Below, piece by piece: positions 12,501 to 25,300 of a stretch of DNA of 64,000 nucleotides. Positions within the stretch are counted from its first letter, which is position 1, and each line of letters begins with the position of its first letter. The stretch covers positions 12,918,151-12,982,150 of the forward strand of contig NC_135257.1 of NCBI RefSeq assembly GCF_964204865.1. Reading direction: 5' to 3'. A model generated the notes under the pieces. It had not been told where the DNA came from. It saw only the letters and a list, made by a program, of their open reading frames with translations, and searched no databases. A program made the translations under genes and the position numbers. This DNA comes from Styela clava (lineage: Eukaryota > Chordata > Ascidiacea > Stolidobranchia > Styelidae).

Positions 12501-14468
12501 CAATTACTAGACTGAATCATTATTTTTACTGGGGTCGTTTTAGTTCATTAAAATAAATATTACAAATTAGGACTATAAAATGAACAAAAACAATACTGCG
12601 AGTTTGAAAGTTATATAACAAGCTATAATAATAATCGACTACAAAAATTTAATCAAAACGTAAAAAATTAAATAAAAAAACAGTTGAGAAATTACGAACA
12701 ATCCGTATGCGCACTGTTGTATGTGCTATGAACAATGAATGATTGCCAGTTGACTAACAACTGATGTCTGTCGATGTTCGAATTATTATAAATAACATAA
12801 ACTCTTACGAACTTTCTAACAGTTAGCTTGAAGCATTTAACAAACAGTAAACAAAACAAAAATCTAACACAAAAGATCTTTTATGGTGGAAAACCGCGTG
12901 TCAAATTATGATGCACATCACAAAACCATTAAACGGGAAACGTGATTTGTCGTTTGTCAAAAAATTGATAAAAAGAAAGTCTAAAAGTTCATTTTATTAC
13001 GTAATTCAGTGAGTCTAAATATAATATAGTAATAGCCAATAAAATGGGTGAAATCAATGTTTACTCGTCGTTGTCCCATTCATGATAAAAGGATAATTAT
13101 GGATACGGGTTGGAGAACTGTTGAATTGGGTCAGACTTTTGATATTTCATTCATAGCATGTTTAAAAATCTGTGATAAAATGAGTTGTTCGTCAATTCTG
13201 ATAAATGGTATGTAATAGAAAATTCATTCATTTACTTCACACCCGAAAACAAATAGTAAACTACGCACAAAGCAGTGTATATAACTACTTCAAAAGACGA
13301 TAAATTTTACGAAATTATTCGATAATTTGCTACAATAGTTACATATTTCTTATCACATCATTCGCATCAATGTTACTTGAGATACAGATCATAAATATGA
13401 CAATCTTAAGAATATGCACAAGATTACATCCCCAAAGATAATTTGCAATCGTTCGAATTTGGTAATTGTATCGTATCGTGTCTATGATACGCCATTATTT
13501 TTTAAAAATATTCCCTAATGGTTCGCGTAAGGTAGACAGACGTCTTGTGCCGCGGGCGCATTGCTCCTTACTGTAGCGTCAACAAACATGTTCTTGCCTT
13601 CCTGTGAAACAATGTCACAACTAATTTTTGTGAACGAGACACGCCTGATAACTTGGTATTATTTACCAAGTAAAATTCCATATAGTATACGAAACGCTAT
13701 TGGTTGAACATGGGCCTTATATATTTCACATGAAAATGTTCCACAAATTCATATGGATCGAGTTGGCCTTTGGCAGTCTAACTCATTTGGCTTGAAATAT
13801 GTGGCGTGTTGGTTTGCCATAGTTTATGTAACGATTTAAAGTTCACGACACAGATTTATGGTCCTTGCGGTATCTAGTAGCGTAAAAATTGTCTGACACA
13901 AAGGCTGGGGCGTTTCCGGGCTTCTAAGACGACAGGTGTTGTCACATAAACACGAAATGCACTTTGCTTGAGCGGCCGATTAAACGACAGGAAAACATAT
14001 CTAGCATATTTGTTTGCATTTATTCTGACAATGTGTCGCAGTAATGAAGGCAAAAACAGTAAAAACATCATTGATAACACACTAGCAACAAGAACAATAA
14101 TTTAGACATGCTGGTTTAGAGGCGGCAAGCATTGTTTTACTTTCAGATTTACCACAAGCTACATTGAAAAGAAAATGTAATAATAAAAAACAGTCCAAAT
14201 TTACTAAAAATTAGACGTAAATAAATTGGGTAAAATTGGGAAACTGCAGTCCACTGATTTTCACATCAATGAGAAGCGCCCTTGCCTCAGGAAGATCAGT
14301 CATTTTGATGAAAACTGACTGATAAGTCTCTTCATTTTGCGTGGATCGAATTTTTATTACCAGCATTCTGCAGCAGATGGAATCTGCGGAGCGATACTAC
14401 AATATCCCGATTTGCTCCGATGGGATAAAGTCTTTCGATAAATTCGTTAGCGGCAAATCCGGTTATTT
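9589..14468. other. Gene-free interval between two convergent genes
   Basis: I see no gene. The interval lies between the 3' end of the beta-subunit gene and the 3' end of the SFRP gene, so part of the right side is probably SFRP 3' UTR. On the minus strand an AATAAA falls near 14019. A 70-residue frame around 11232-11444 carries a weak resemblance to a mariner helix-turn-helix, but not enough to call. Confidence 0.5.
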
Positions 14469-17400
14469 TCACGAGCAAAGATCGGGTGTAAATTTCTTAC
14501 TTAGCCGTCGTAACATTTTGAGCTTTTTTGGCCAACGATAAATAGCAGAAACCAATAATTTTCGGCCCACTTTTCCTCCCATTACTAGGTAAAAATCTTT
14601 CTTCTTTTTCTTGCCCTTTCCTTGTGGTTCTAAATGAGGACATGTACAAGATTTTCCACCTCGAATAAGCAATGTCAGTTTCCGCAGATCTTTTCTTTTT
14701 AAAGAGCCTTCTTGGTAAATAACCCTTTTACGCTTATCTGCCATCAATTTCAAATCTTTGCGAGATGTTTTGACGGATCGTATCTTGACTTTCAGAACTG
14801 AAATGAATAAATTATAGTATTATGGATAAATATAGTAAGCAATGAAAACTGGAAAATTGTATTTTGTGGGACAGCATAAAGTAGTAGAACAGTCAATTGG
14901 AAGAAGGAACCGACTATACATATATATATAACTTTGCCATCGGCAAAATTTGGTTATTCATTCACGATTCATCTAAATTTAAATCCTGCTCATTTTCGCA
15001 CGTGAATATCTATATTAAATTGCCCAACTTGCGATAAAATCCCACACGCACCCAAACACTCGAAAGAGATGGGCATTAGTCGCTAATAAAAATAAGCAAA
15101 ATAGGGAGTGGCTTGAGTAAATTATTGAATATTCAAGTGAACCAAATGTCTCAAGTAATATAATTCACGCCTTGGGTGTCAAGAAGGTGTCGCATAATAA
15201 GGCTGATATTTCGATTAGTTTGACTTTCGCTTGGCCTGGGCTAAATATAGGCGTTTTCAATAAGCCATGACGAAGTATATTGGTATATGAGCAATATACT
15301 GCGTATAGCTAGATACTTCCACCCATAACGAACAAAGAAAATTCTTCATGCCCGACTCGAGTGCTTCACACCGCAATGCGTGCTTGCAGCCACATCCCGG
15401 ATGAATATGAAATATCGGAGTAGGTGCGTCTCGGAACCGCGTCTTTGTTCGGGTCTTAATATTGAAATACGATACTAAGTTGATGCTGGGAAGATCTGTC
15501 CAAATAAGCCACCCACTGACAGATATTCAATAAGTCGGCATATATTGCGGTCGTGTCTTGTTTTCAGTTAACACATTTGTCTGTACGTATATGGCGTGCG
15601 ACTTGTTTGCGCGACGTGACGCCAGACATTCTTTTTTCGAAAACGAATACGGAACAAGACAAATATGTCAAGGTTGGAATAATTGTAGAGTATGACCAAA
15701 GTGATTAATAGCGTGGTAGACGATAGGGCGCAACGTTCACGCATCATTGTTGAACCAGTGACCGGGTGTGGTTTGGAATGATTAAAATGTACTTCATTTC
15801 GAGTGTCCGACTGAGAAATTAAAGCGCCTGAATGTTTTATGTCGCGGAATGCTGGTACCAGAGCATTGAACCCTTGAATACATCAAACCGATTCGTGATC
15901 CTGTTCCAACTCAATGTACTTGCATCAATGCTGGAAAATTATGATTTTTAGTCAGTCAGATTTTCATAGCCAGCTTATTTAAACATTTGAAAACACAGTA
16001 AAGAATGTATTGAAGCACGCTAATTTGGCTATGCCTATTGGGAGATTGCTCAAAAGTGTGGTCCACGTTAACAATAACAACACATGCGTTTCAATACTAT
16101 TTTCAATCCCGGTTCACGTTATTTACATAAGTTCCTTACATTTCGATTGAAGCCTCTAACATTCAACTATTTTACCTGGGAGGTCTGTCCAACGAGACAG
16201 ACAATGGATATCCGCTGTTGATATGAACGACAGATTAGATCTTCTGTAGATAAGTACCGTTGGTTGTCAGTAAACATGATTTCACAGGTTTACTGAACAA
16301 CCCACAACTAATTTGGCAATGTCGTCATTATATCCAAGCCACGGAATGTAGCCGTGTAACGATGTAACGTTGCCGTATATACCTCCTCACATATGTTAGT
16401 ACTCGCTATTAATATAATTGGAATCATCGGTTTACATGACTGGATAAATATACTCAAAGCACATTATAGAAAACGTAAGTGTGACTGACCCAGACCACAA
16501 AAAAATTCTTATTTCTGCTAAAGTTATTACGCTTTGAAAATTTCAAAATCAGGGCATCGCTGAGTTGCATACTAACACAGTTGGAAAATGACACTTGTCC
16601 ATGAGGAAACCATGTGAACATTTTCGATAAAACTACGACAATGTGTGGTCTTTAAGGCGTCGAATTCTGACTAAGCAACTTAAGAAAAGTGTTTAAAACC
16701 AACCGCATCCTTAAAATATATTAAATTGTTTATGTTACGAGGTCGGAATAATATTTGACTAATATATTTCAATAAAATACAATAATATTTTCTTATTGTA
16801 AAGACATAGACTACGATAACATTTTTGTATCAAGAAAGGTTCTTCAAAACATACGGTGTTTTGAATCAAAGTTATTTCTAATCTAGAAACTTGTGAATAT
16901 TGCCACCATTGAACAAAATAACTTGATACTGAGTCAACATGTGAATGAGTTGGATATTCATTTATATACATGAAAGAAATGTAAACCCATTGTACATGGA
17001 GAATGTGACAATATTTATTGATATTCCGAGATTTTTCTGACTCAAATTTAATATGAATAATTCGTAAGATCATGTTACAAACAAATTACCAGAAAAAATG
17101 TTAAATAACCTTATAACTTATGATACTAATAACTTTAATATATGAACCCCAAATGATGAAATATTTCGAGATATATAAAGATGCTAATATGTAACAATAA
17201 ATGCAAGTTTAATTGCATGGTCTGTTACATGCCGGACGCTTCAACACAAAATTGATTAAATTAATAATGAATAACGAATAATGCTGAACGACCCAAAAAA
17301 TAATAAATTAATAAATGGATTCTTGATACGATACAATACAACATTAGAGAGACATTTATGGACTCTAGCAAACTCACCAATGTACGAAGTAAATATGATA

Positions 17401-20400
17401 CTTTTGTAATTTTATATTCTCAAATTGTATAATATTTTAACAATCTTCATTTTCTGAATGATAGATTTGCCCTCCCAACCGTATTTTCTGGATTTTTCAA
17501 GCATATTTCACCTGCTGTTTCGACCTTATTTCGGTAGGAGAAAGTCTTGCACACAAATACGTAATTCCAGTGCCCCTTAGTAGCAATAATGTAAACAATT
17601 AATACGGCCGTAAGGGATATTTTCTCAATTTTTTTTTTTGACTTTTATTGTTGACAGGCCAAATGTCTTACGGTGAACTGTCGGGAACTACCCCATATAT
17701 AACGATATTCGTATGACGCAACCTAATGTGCAAACAGTTATATGCGTGACTAAAAACCACAATGATTTCCGTTAAGGAGCTGACTCTGGTCTCATAAATA
17801 TCATGGGTTCAAAGAGGAATTTCGTATATTATAACTGGTACCATATGCCTGAATCAATGTCGGTCGGCCGAATGAAAACTACATAAACGAAGAAAATTTT
17901 CACGTCATAAAGAATTTTCTTGCAGTCAAGTTTTACAGCAACACGAAAGTCGTTTTGTGTTTTTGGATATGTTAAAGACCATGCTCTGTTTAACTGCCGA
18001 CAGGTGCTTGACCGTATTTAACGGCTATGTCATAAACGGCAATAAAGAATAGATTCGAAGTCAAATATTGGTTTAGTGGGAACTGCGTCATTCCACGCAC
18101 TCGTAGGCCATTACTGGTATGATTAATGAAAAAATCGTGTCTGAGATATTTTTCACAGATTTTACAAATGTTGGAGATGGCGGTAAGTAGGCTACTGTGT
18201 GTAAATATTTGGTCGAAGCATATTTCCAGTCATATCAGTATGGGTCGAATATATGAGGGGAATTCTGGGTCAATGATTCTGGATATGTGCGGTATAAGCA
18301 ATTTATAAGTTTTGAAACGTAATCTGGGTGCTAAACCTTTGGGTCAAGATACTGCACCCATATAAAAAGACTTCACTCAAGCAGGCCATTAGAATAAAAT
18401 GACATTGTGTGAGAAAAGAACATCAAAAATATCAGCATGACATGTTGACTAAGACACACGAAGTGGTCATTTTACGACGCGATCAATCTGCAGCATACAT
18501 TATTGATTACAACAATCACTTGATGTAAGTTTACATACCCATAACATACTTCCACAGAATGGTGTGGTAACAAAGAAATGTATGTGTTATTTAAAAATAG
18601 GAACAGGTCTGGACTTTGATATTTGCCAACCTGCGATGGATTTAATTTTGACCGAATTGTGTTTTATTGTCTTGTAAATATTGTACTGACGTAAATTGCG
18701 TTTGATGCGGTCTGATCTACCACGTCGATATAGGTCGATAGGTGCTATTTTAAAGTGGTTGCCGACAACAAAAATATCAACTTATCATCGGCAATAAAGT
18801 TTTCGCAATACCTGGAACGACATTGACTCCTCTCCACAACGTATTTTATTACGACGAAAGGTGTGAACTTGTGATATCGGGCTAAATTGCCGTGAACAGC
18901 TGGGTAGCTAGACGCGTTTGTGGTTGCGGTCATCTGCCGACATATTTTGCGCACTCCGGCATGAACGTGGGAACTATTAAACACCGGTCAGTAACAAGCA
19001 TTTTAACACTCGTGCTGAAATGGTCAATATAGCCAAGCGGACGGTGAACTTTTAGCGACGCGCGCGAAAAAAATCACCGCTGGGAATGAGCAATTGACTA
19101 TTATTTCTTCGCAAATATCAAAATATAAAATACTCTTTGCAATTATAAAGTCAAGGGTAATCGCCCATGGCACATACTTGAGCGTATGCATTGATATATC
19201 GACAAACTTTGTTAGTGTTTTGAGTTAAAATGCGTGTTACTTCCCTTTACCTTGCCCGGCATTGATATAGTTTTAATATGTAAATTACAAAACTTACCGA
19301 ATTCGACTGCACAATACAGATTTAATATAGTTTCAGCATCGAGTTCATTCCCGCATGCAGGACAAATTGGAGTACCTAGTAACAAGAAATGGAAATTTCA
19401 TACCAAATACAAAAATCGTCTGATACAGTTTAATTTGCTTTGGTAAAGCATAAAATATTTGTGAAACAGTAAAATATATAAATTATATTATTTCATATAC
19501 AAATTAGGAAATAAAAAGAACACACAGGAGAAGAAGTAAATTTAATCAAGATTTCCAAGCATAGCATGCATAGCGAAAATATTTTTTGATGTATGTGAAC
19601 TATTTTGACATTATGCAAAAAGGAGTATCTCATGTATTTCAAAGGCGAAACTTCACAGCATTAAAACAATACTTCATTATGCAATCTTTACTGATAAAAG
19701 TAGGGCCAGATACGAACATAATAGAGGAGTAGCTGGTAAATTGAAATTACGGCATTATCGCCTAAAGTACTTTCAAGTTATGCCGACAAAATTTTAGCGC
19801 TAATTCACAAATTAGGGCTTTCATCGAACTACCAAAATCTCTTTGATCTTTGAGCCGTGCTATCTCCAAACACAATCCGCAGTTAATTGCACCAGCTTAA
19901 AATTAACCAGACAAAGTGGCCGTAGATGTATATTGGCGTTGTTAGACGTGAGTTAAACCGAAACCATATATTATTGTCGACGAATATATGGGTCTTATCT
20001 TTGCAAAAATGCTATGACTGCGAATTGCCACAGCCGAAATTTGATCACCGACAATCGACACAATACGTTTAGGAGAAATTGTTTATAATCCGTAAGCGTA
20101 TCATTGGTATATAAAAAAACAGAAGATAAGACACAGGGAAATTAGATTCGAAAAAAACATTGATTATGAAAAATATTAAAAACATTTACGATAAATGTAC
20201 ACCTTCGCTCTATATAAGGCTTTTGAAACGAGGTTACGTGAAATCCCATGCTCATATTAGTATTAAAATGTCACCGGCATTGAACATTGTACTCTTACTG
20301 ATTTACTCTGACAAGGTTCGAGACTTCGTGGATATATAAAACACGCATGAGTTGCAAAGATTATCCGGCGTATTATCCCGATTAGAAGAGATTGTGCTCA

Positions 20401-22336
20401 CAAAATTGACAGCCACAGGGCGCTTGAAAAGGCCATTTCAGACTATCGAGGCATTAAACAATGGAATATATATATCATATATATAAAATGTAATTTTGGT
20501 GTACATGAGCGAATATTTGTATAAAAGTTAAATTTTCATGATAAAAACTTGAGATTCTAATATTTCGGGCGCAAACAGCACTGATTAACATATTGTTACA
20601 CTTCGTTCATAAATTTGTTGTTAGAAAGCTTCTGTGCCCAAATAATACGTAATAATTCAATTTGAAAGCGACTGGGCGGCCGTACGCGAAACATCATTTT
20701 GGTTATTATGATAACTGGGCGACCGTAAGCGAAACGTTACTTTGCTCATACTTAGCTATAGTCGATGCAAGTTATCCAAGATTGAATAAGAGCCAACGAT
20801 TGCGTTAAAGATTAGAACAAGTTGTTAACCGCTCATTTAATTACTGCTTTAGAATTTAGATTACTGTGCCAATGTCAGAAAACTGTTTATATACCGTATT
20901 TTGGTAATTGGAGATCTCGAGATCAGATGTTTAGAAGATTTAAAATGTTGGAGCGGGACATAACTAAGGTATTTATTCGCAGATATTGATATTAAGTGTA
21001 GCTTGTTTTAATTGAGTAAATTAAGACCAGGCTATATTTAAAACCCATGCATTAACTGAGTTATTTTCGTAGTTATGATGTTATGTTCTATTTGTAAATA
21101 GACATCTAACAGCCCAATTAGAGCCCAGAGAGAAAAAAATAATAACACAAAACAACAATTAGGAAAACAAACATGCGTTAATCGTACTTGTGGTTGCTGG
21201 GATGTTATTCTCGATAGTGTGGTTCGTGCTTTCTACTGTACCTAGATTATTGTCAACACAAACAAGAGAAGAAAGTTGAAGTTAATGAGGTGCTATTTAA
21301 AAAGAATTTTAATAGTTAAAAGATGAAAGAACACTTTTCTTTATGTAACATATGTAGTATGAGTAACTGGTGGTATTGTTTATTCAGCTACATATACGTC
21401 AGCACGGTGATATCCTTGAAACTATTTTATCTGAATACTGTGGTCGTTTCGGTTTTTCCTTTCGTTTATCATTCAATTAGATATACAAACAATTCAGCAA
21501 TACACCCAATTTAATTAGAAACACTATTTCTACTCTTTTATACACAGTATTGTATTTTCTGAAATTTGTTTTTCACCTTATCATCCACGAATAATTTGCT
21601 ATACACCCAAATTTAGTCACACTACACCAACCGGAATCTATCTATCTAGAAACACCAAAAACAAGTACTAAATTATTGCCTTCATATGTTCAACCATGCA
21701 ATTAAAGTAGGTCACTTTTCGAAATTTTCTGGCCGTGTGGGAACGGAATTTAAGGCGATTTTCGAGAAAAATTATGTTTCAATAGACCGAAAATACTTAT
21801 TTTATTAAAAAGTTGGCAAGAGCACAATTTGACTTACTTTCTGGTTCAGCATAGCTGGAACAATTATGATGACATTCTTGTGGAACACACATATCGTTAT
21901 CGCGGAATTTATCGCAGGAAAGCATGTCAGGCCACGGGTATCCAACTTTTTGCATTACCGGTTCACAGGCACCTTTTACCGCCTGACAAAGTGACTGGCA
22001 CGGGTAGATCGGTTCTGGTGAATCTTCGATGCACACTGGTGAAAACAACGAACACAGCAGTCTCTGCAAATCTTTATGACAACGTTTGTTTAGTAGCGGA
22101 ACCCAACTTGCTGCCTGTTGCTTAACTTCATCCATGGTTTCATGGCCTAATAAGTTCGGCAACCTCATTTGGTTATAGGCAATGTTCCGGCATAGTTTTA
22201 GACTGTGTGGAATAGGTTCACACACAAAGTTTTTCGCAAATGGTGATGCCGTATCGACGCCAGTAAAAGCGCCAAAAGTATTTGCTGAGCATAGTAGTGC
22301 GTTCAAAAGCACGATAACAATACTACCTATTGTCAT
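14469..22336 (-). CDS. sfrp1/5: Secreted Frizzled-related protein, SFRP1/5 type
   Basis: This is a secreted Wnt-binding modulator. Three exons in minus-strand order: 22336-21838 (start, donor AAAGTAAGT), 19375-19298, 14797-14469 (stop). Phases are 1 and 1 throughout, giving 301 residues, the usual family length (about 295-315). A signal peptide covers roughly residues 1-22. The Frizzled cysteine-rich domain runs from C39 to C150 with ten cysteines and the near-invariant MRLPNLLGHETM and SWVPLL blocks. Exon 2 supplies CPACGNELDAETI, the start of the netrin-like domain. Exon 3 gives KVKIRS, KRKDLRKL, a CTCP pair, YLVMGGK and AIYRWPKK. No membrane helix is present, which separates it from Frizzled receptors. 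The NTR motifs favour SFRP1/2/5 over SFRP3/4. The introns (4.5 and 2.5 kb) are by far the largest of any gene here. Confidence 0.95.
14798..19297 (-). other. SFRP intron 2
   Basis: This 4.5 kb intron contains no exon or repeat that I could support. The open frames in it are short and unlike any family I know. Its size in an otherwise compact locus suggests it may hold regulatory DNA. Confidence 0.6.
19841..19853. promoter_or_regulatory. Adjacent TCF/LEF-like sites in SFRP intron 1
   Basis: CTTTGATCTTTGA contains two CTTTGA cores in tandem, matching the TCF/LEF consensus (A/T-A/T-CAAAG on the other strand). It lies in the first intron of a Wnt antagonist gene, where Wnt feedback would make sense. 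Single motifs of this length are common by chance. Confidence 0.3.
20671..20739. repeat. Short imperfect direct repeat in SFRP intron 1
   Basis: ACTGGGCGGCCGTACGCGAA (20671) recurs as ACTGGGCGACCGTAAGCGAA at 20714, 43 bp apart. Both copies are GC-rich against an AT-rich background. They could be paired protein-binding sites or a small duplication. Confidence 0.6.
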
Positions 22337-25300
22337 TTTCCAGCTGACTCACGAGACGATGCTCACCTCAACAAACTGAATCACGAATGTGTCTGTCTGA
22401 AATGTGGAGCGTTGTACATAAGAATCTCTCACTCTACACAATTTTCCCTTTTTCTCGAACAATGTGCGTAGAGAGGATTTAGTTCGCGCTGACGAAAATC
22501 AGCCTCGCGGCAGCCTGGCATATCAGAATGGCGCTTCCATAATCCATTCGATTAGCGTAGATTAAAGCGAGATAATGAGGGTTTCGAGAAATGCGCGTAC
22601 GATAATCTTTCGCCACCTTTTCCGATTCAAAGGGGCAGTTAGAGTTCGACCCGGAAGCAAATTACGACGGCAATTAAATCTCTTTGTCACAGTTCGCAAA
22701 TAGGCTAGGAGGTCTGGAATACGACTCATGATGCCCTTTGTTTGAATAAATATGGGACGTGAATAAATGTTTGTTTTAGCGTAGTAATTCACATTTTTCT
22801 CCCTGTGTAATTAAAACGCACGACTGCTTTCCGAGAGTTCCTATACTAAGCAATTATTTTAAAGTCCGGAATGTTAAACATAACCACAATCTAAATTACC
22901 CTGAAGATTTAAGTCGAATTACGTTAATTAAAACACAATCATTTTGTGTTATTAGACGTTATTGACAAAGCTTACCAGTGATTAAGATATACGTCGAAAC
23001 AGCATGGTTTATGTGCACGTCATAGAATCTCGTTTTCATGTATCATAAAATTATGACTACACATATTATGTGTGTAGTTGATTGCAAATTCTTAGTAATA
23101 CCAAAATTATGAAATATAAAATGGCTGGGCTTCAACCATTCCCGTATATTTTTGAACATAACTGCGTGGCATAATCAAAAACTAAACGTTTGTTTACTTG
23201 CACATCGAGCCATTGATAAATCGCGCCGTCTTGCAGCGATACACAGAAGGGCATTATATGTTATCAACGACAGTTGTTTTAAGTTAAATGCCAATGTCCA
23301 TAATACTGTATTTGAGGTGAACAAATATACAACAAACTAGCGTGGAGTTTTATTGTTGAAGCCATAAAAAACGTGTTAATATTGCAAATAATTACTTATA
23401 AAAATCAATGGTCCGACATACTCAATTATTGACCCGATAGAAATTAATTTCGTTTCTGTTCTAAGCAGTGATGGCGTTCAATGCAAAACTCCATCGTGGT
23501 ACGTCATATCAGTGTCGTCGAATTTTTCATAGCGACAAAAACCAAAGATCGTTCGATATCCGTATACGCTGTGTGTAATAGGCATCATTGTAACACTTCA
23601 TCGTTACTCTGATAATTATTTTGTTGTCCGTGCAAAGGCCAATCCAACGTCATACCAGGTTATCAATGCACATCTATAATGAAAATTGTTGTACCGACTT
23701 GTTATTCAAATTATCAGCTAGAGTAAAACAAAATTCATTTTCGCAACTTTGTTTTAAGCGATGAATATCGTATCACTCGTTAACCGGGGTGAATGGACTT
23801 ACATGCGATATACGATACTCAATGACACCTGAGAGGTCATACCGGGGTTCAAAGAGCAGAGTAGCAACATAAATAGTAATACTGTCTATGAATATTTCAG
23901 TTGGGAAAAAAATTTAAAATATACCTCAAGTTTAAAACAGCAGGGCATATGTTTCCAGAAATAGTCATGCTCCCAACACTTACATGTATGAACAGAATAG
24001 TGACGCCGAACACAATCATTTTGGTGGCAGCATAGTTTCAATATGGACTGCCACTGAGGCCTCTCGTATCCTAGCCTGAATCACGGTTCGAATATTTAAC
24101 ACATGAAAGTCAAGTTCATGAAACTTTAATGTAACACATGGAACTTTTCGAGCACTATGTTTGAGTTGTTTCATGATTAATAACTCATAAATGATTTTAA
24201 CTATGACTCAAACAGTGATAAATATATATCCTGAATAATTTGATGCAAATGAAATTACAAGTAAATCCTTGGTAAACATATCTGGCTATACCGCCAAAAT
24301 ATTTATTTTTTTTTGAAATGCTGCTTCATATTTTTATTTCGAACGGTGACTTAAAAACAGAACCCATAAATTTCTTGTTTACTTCTGCAAAAATGACGAA
24401 AAATTATTTAACACCTGCATCTCTGTTTTATGATTGTACTCATAAATTTCAGTAACCTGGGAGGCTGGGCCGCTTGGCATAGAAGTTATATATATTCTCT
24501 TTTGAATATGTTGCAAATAATCTGAGTTGTTTTTTTGGGGGGTCATCGTGTATTATAAAATACTATGACAACAATTCGCTGAAGTCTCGGAATTATTAGG
24601 GCGTTTATGATCTCTTCTCGTTCATTGGAAATGAATTATCTTGTCTAATCAATAGATGTGCTGTCACTCATGAAGCATTTACTAATGCGTGCCTAGCAAT
24701 TTATTGATATATATTTTTAATTAGAACATACAATTTACATGAACGTAAATAACCTATGTGGTACGCTTGTTGAATCAAACGTTCTCCTTGGTGGTAAGTA
24801 AAATACAATTCATCCCATTTTGTTAATTTTTTCGAACAGAACATATTTTTTCTATTTGTTCATATTGTTCTGAAAATATCAAAAATTTCGAGTCACTTTG
24901 TTGTAAGAGGTCCGGTGCAGTGTCGATGATGGCATTTCTCAACTATTTCAGTAAGAATTCCAGTTTGAATTCGGAAATGTCAGAAAAGGATTAACATTTG
25001 ACCTCAGGATAGTCTCCACGCTGCCACGCTGCTGTGTAAATATGTTTATCGACTGTTACAAAAATGCACTTCTGTGTGACATAATGGACAAACGAAGAAA
25101 ACACCAATTACGTACAATTTCTGAAGTCCGAGGTCAAGTGTTGTTTTTAATTTGCCATTTTCAGAAGAATGGTAAATAGCTTTGCAGCTTTAAAAGGTTC
25201 CATTTCATGCGTTTATATACATGCCATTTTTGCCTTTATAAGCATGATACAAAGTTGACAGTTTGCCTTCGCAAATTGAGACGCTGTAAAATAAACTAAA

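Noticed and set aside
14341-14541. Plus-strand frame opposite SFRP exon 3
   Set aside because: It is the shadow of the minus-strand NTR exon.
21829-22379. Plus-strand frames opposite the Frizzled domain
   Set aside because: They are the complement of SFRP exon 1, whose ten-cysteine pattern is unmistakable.
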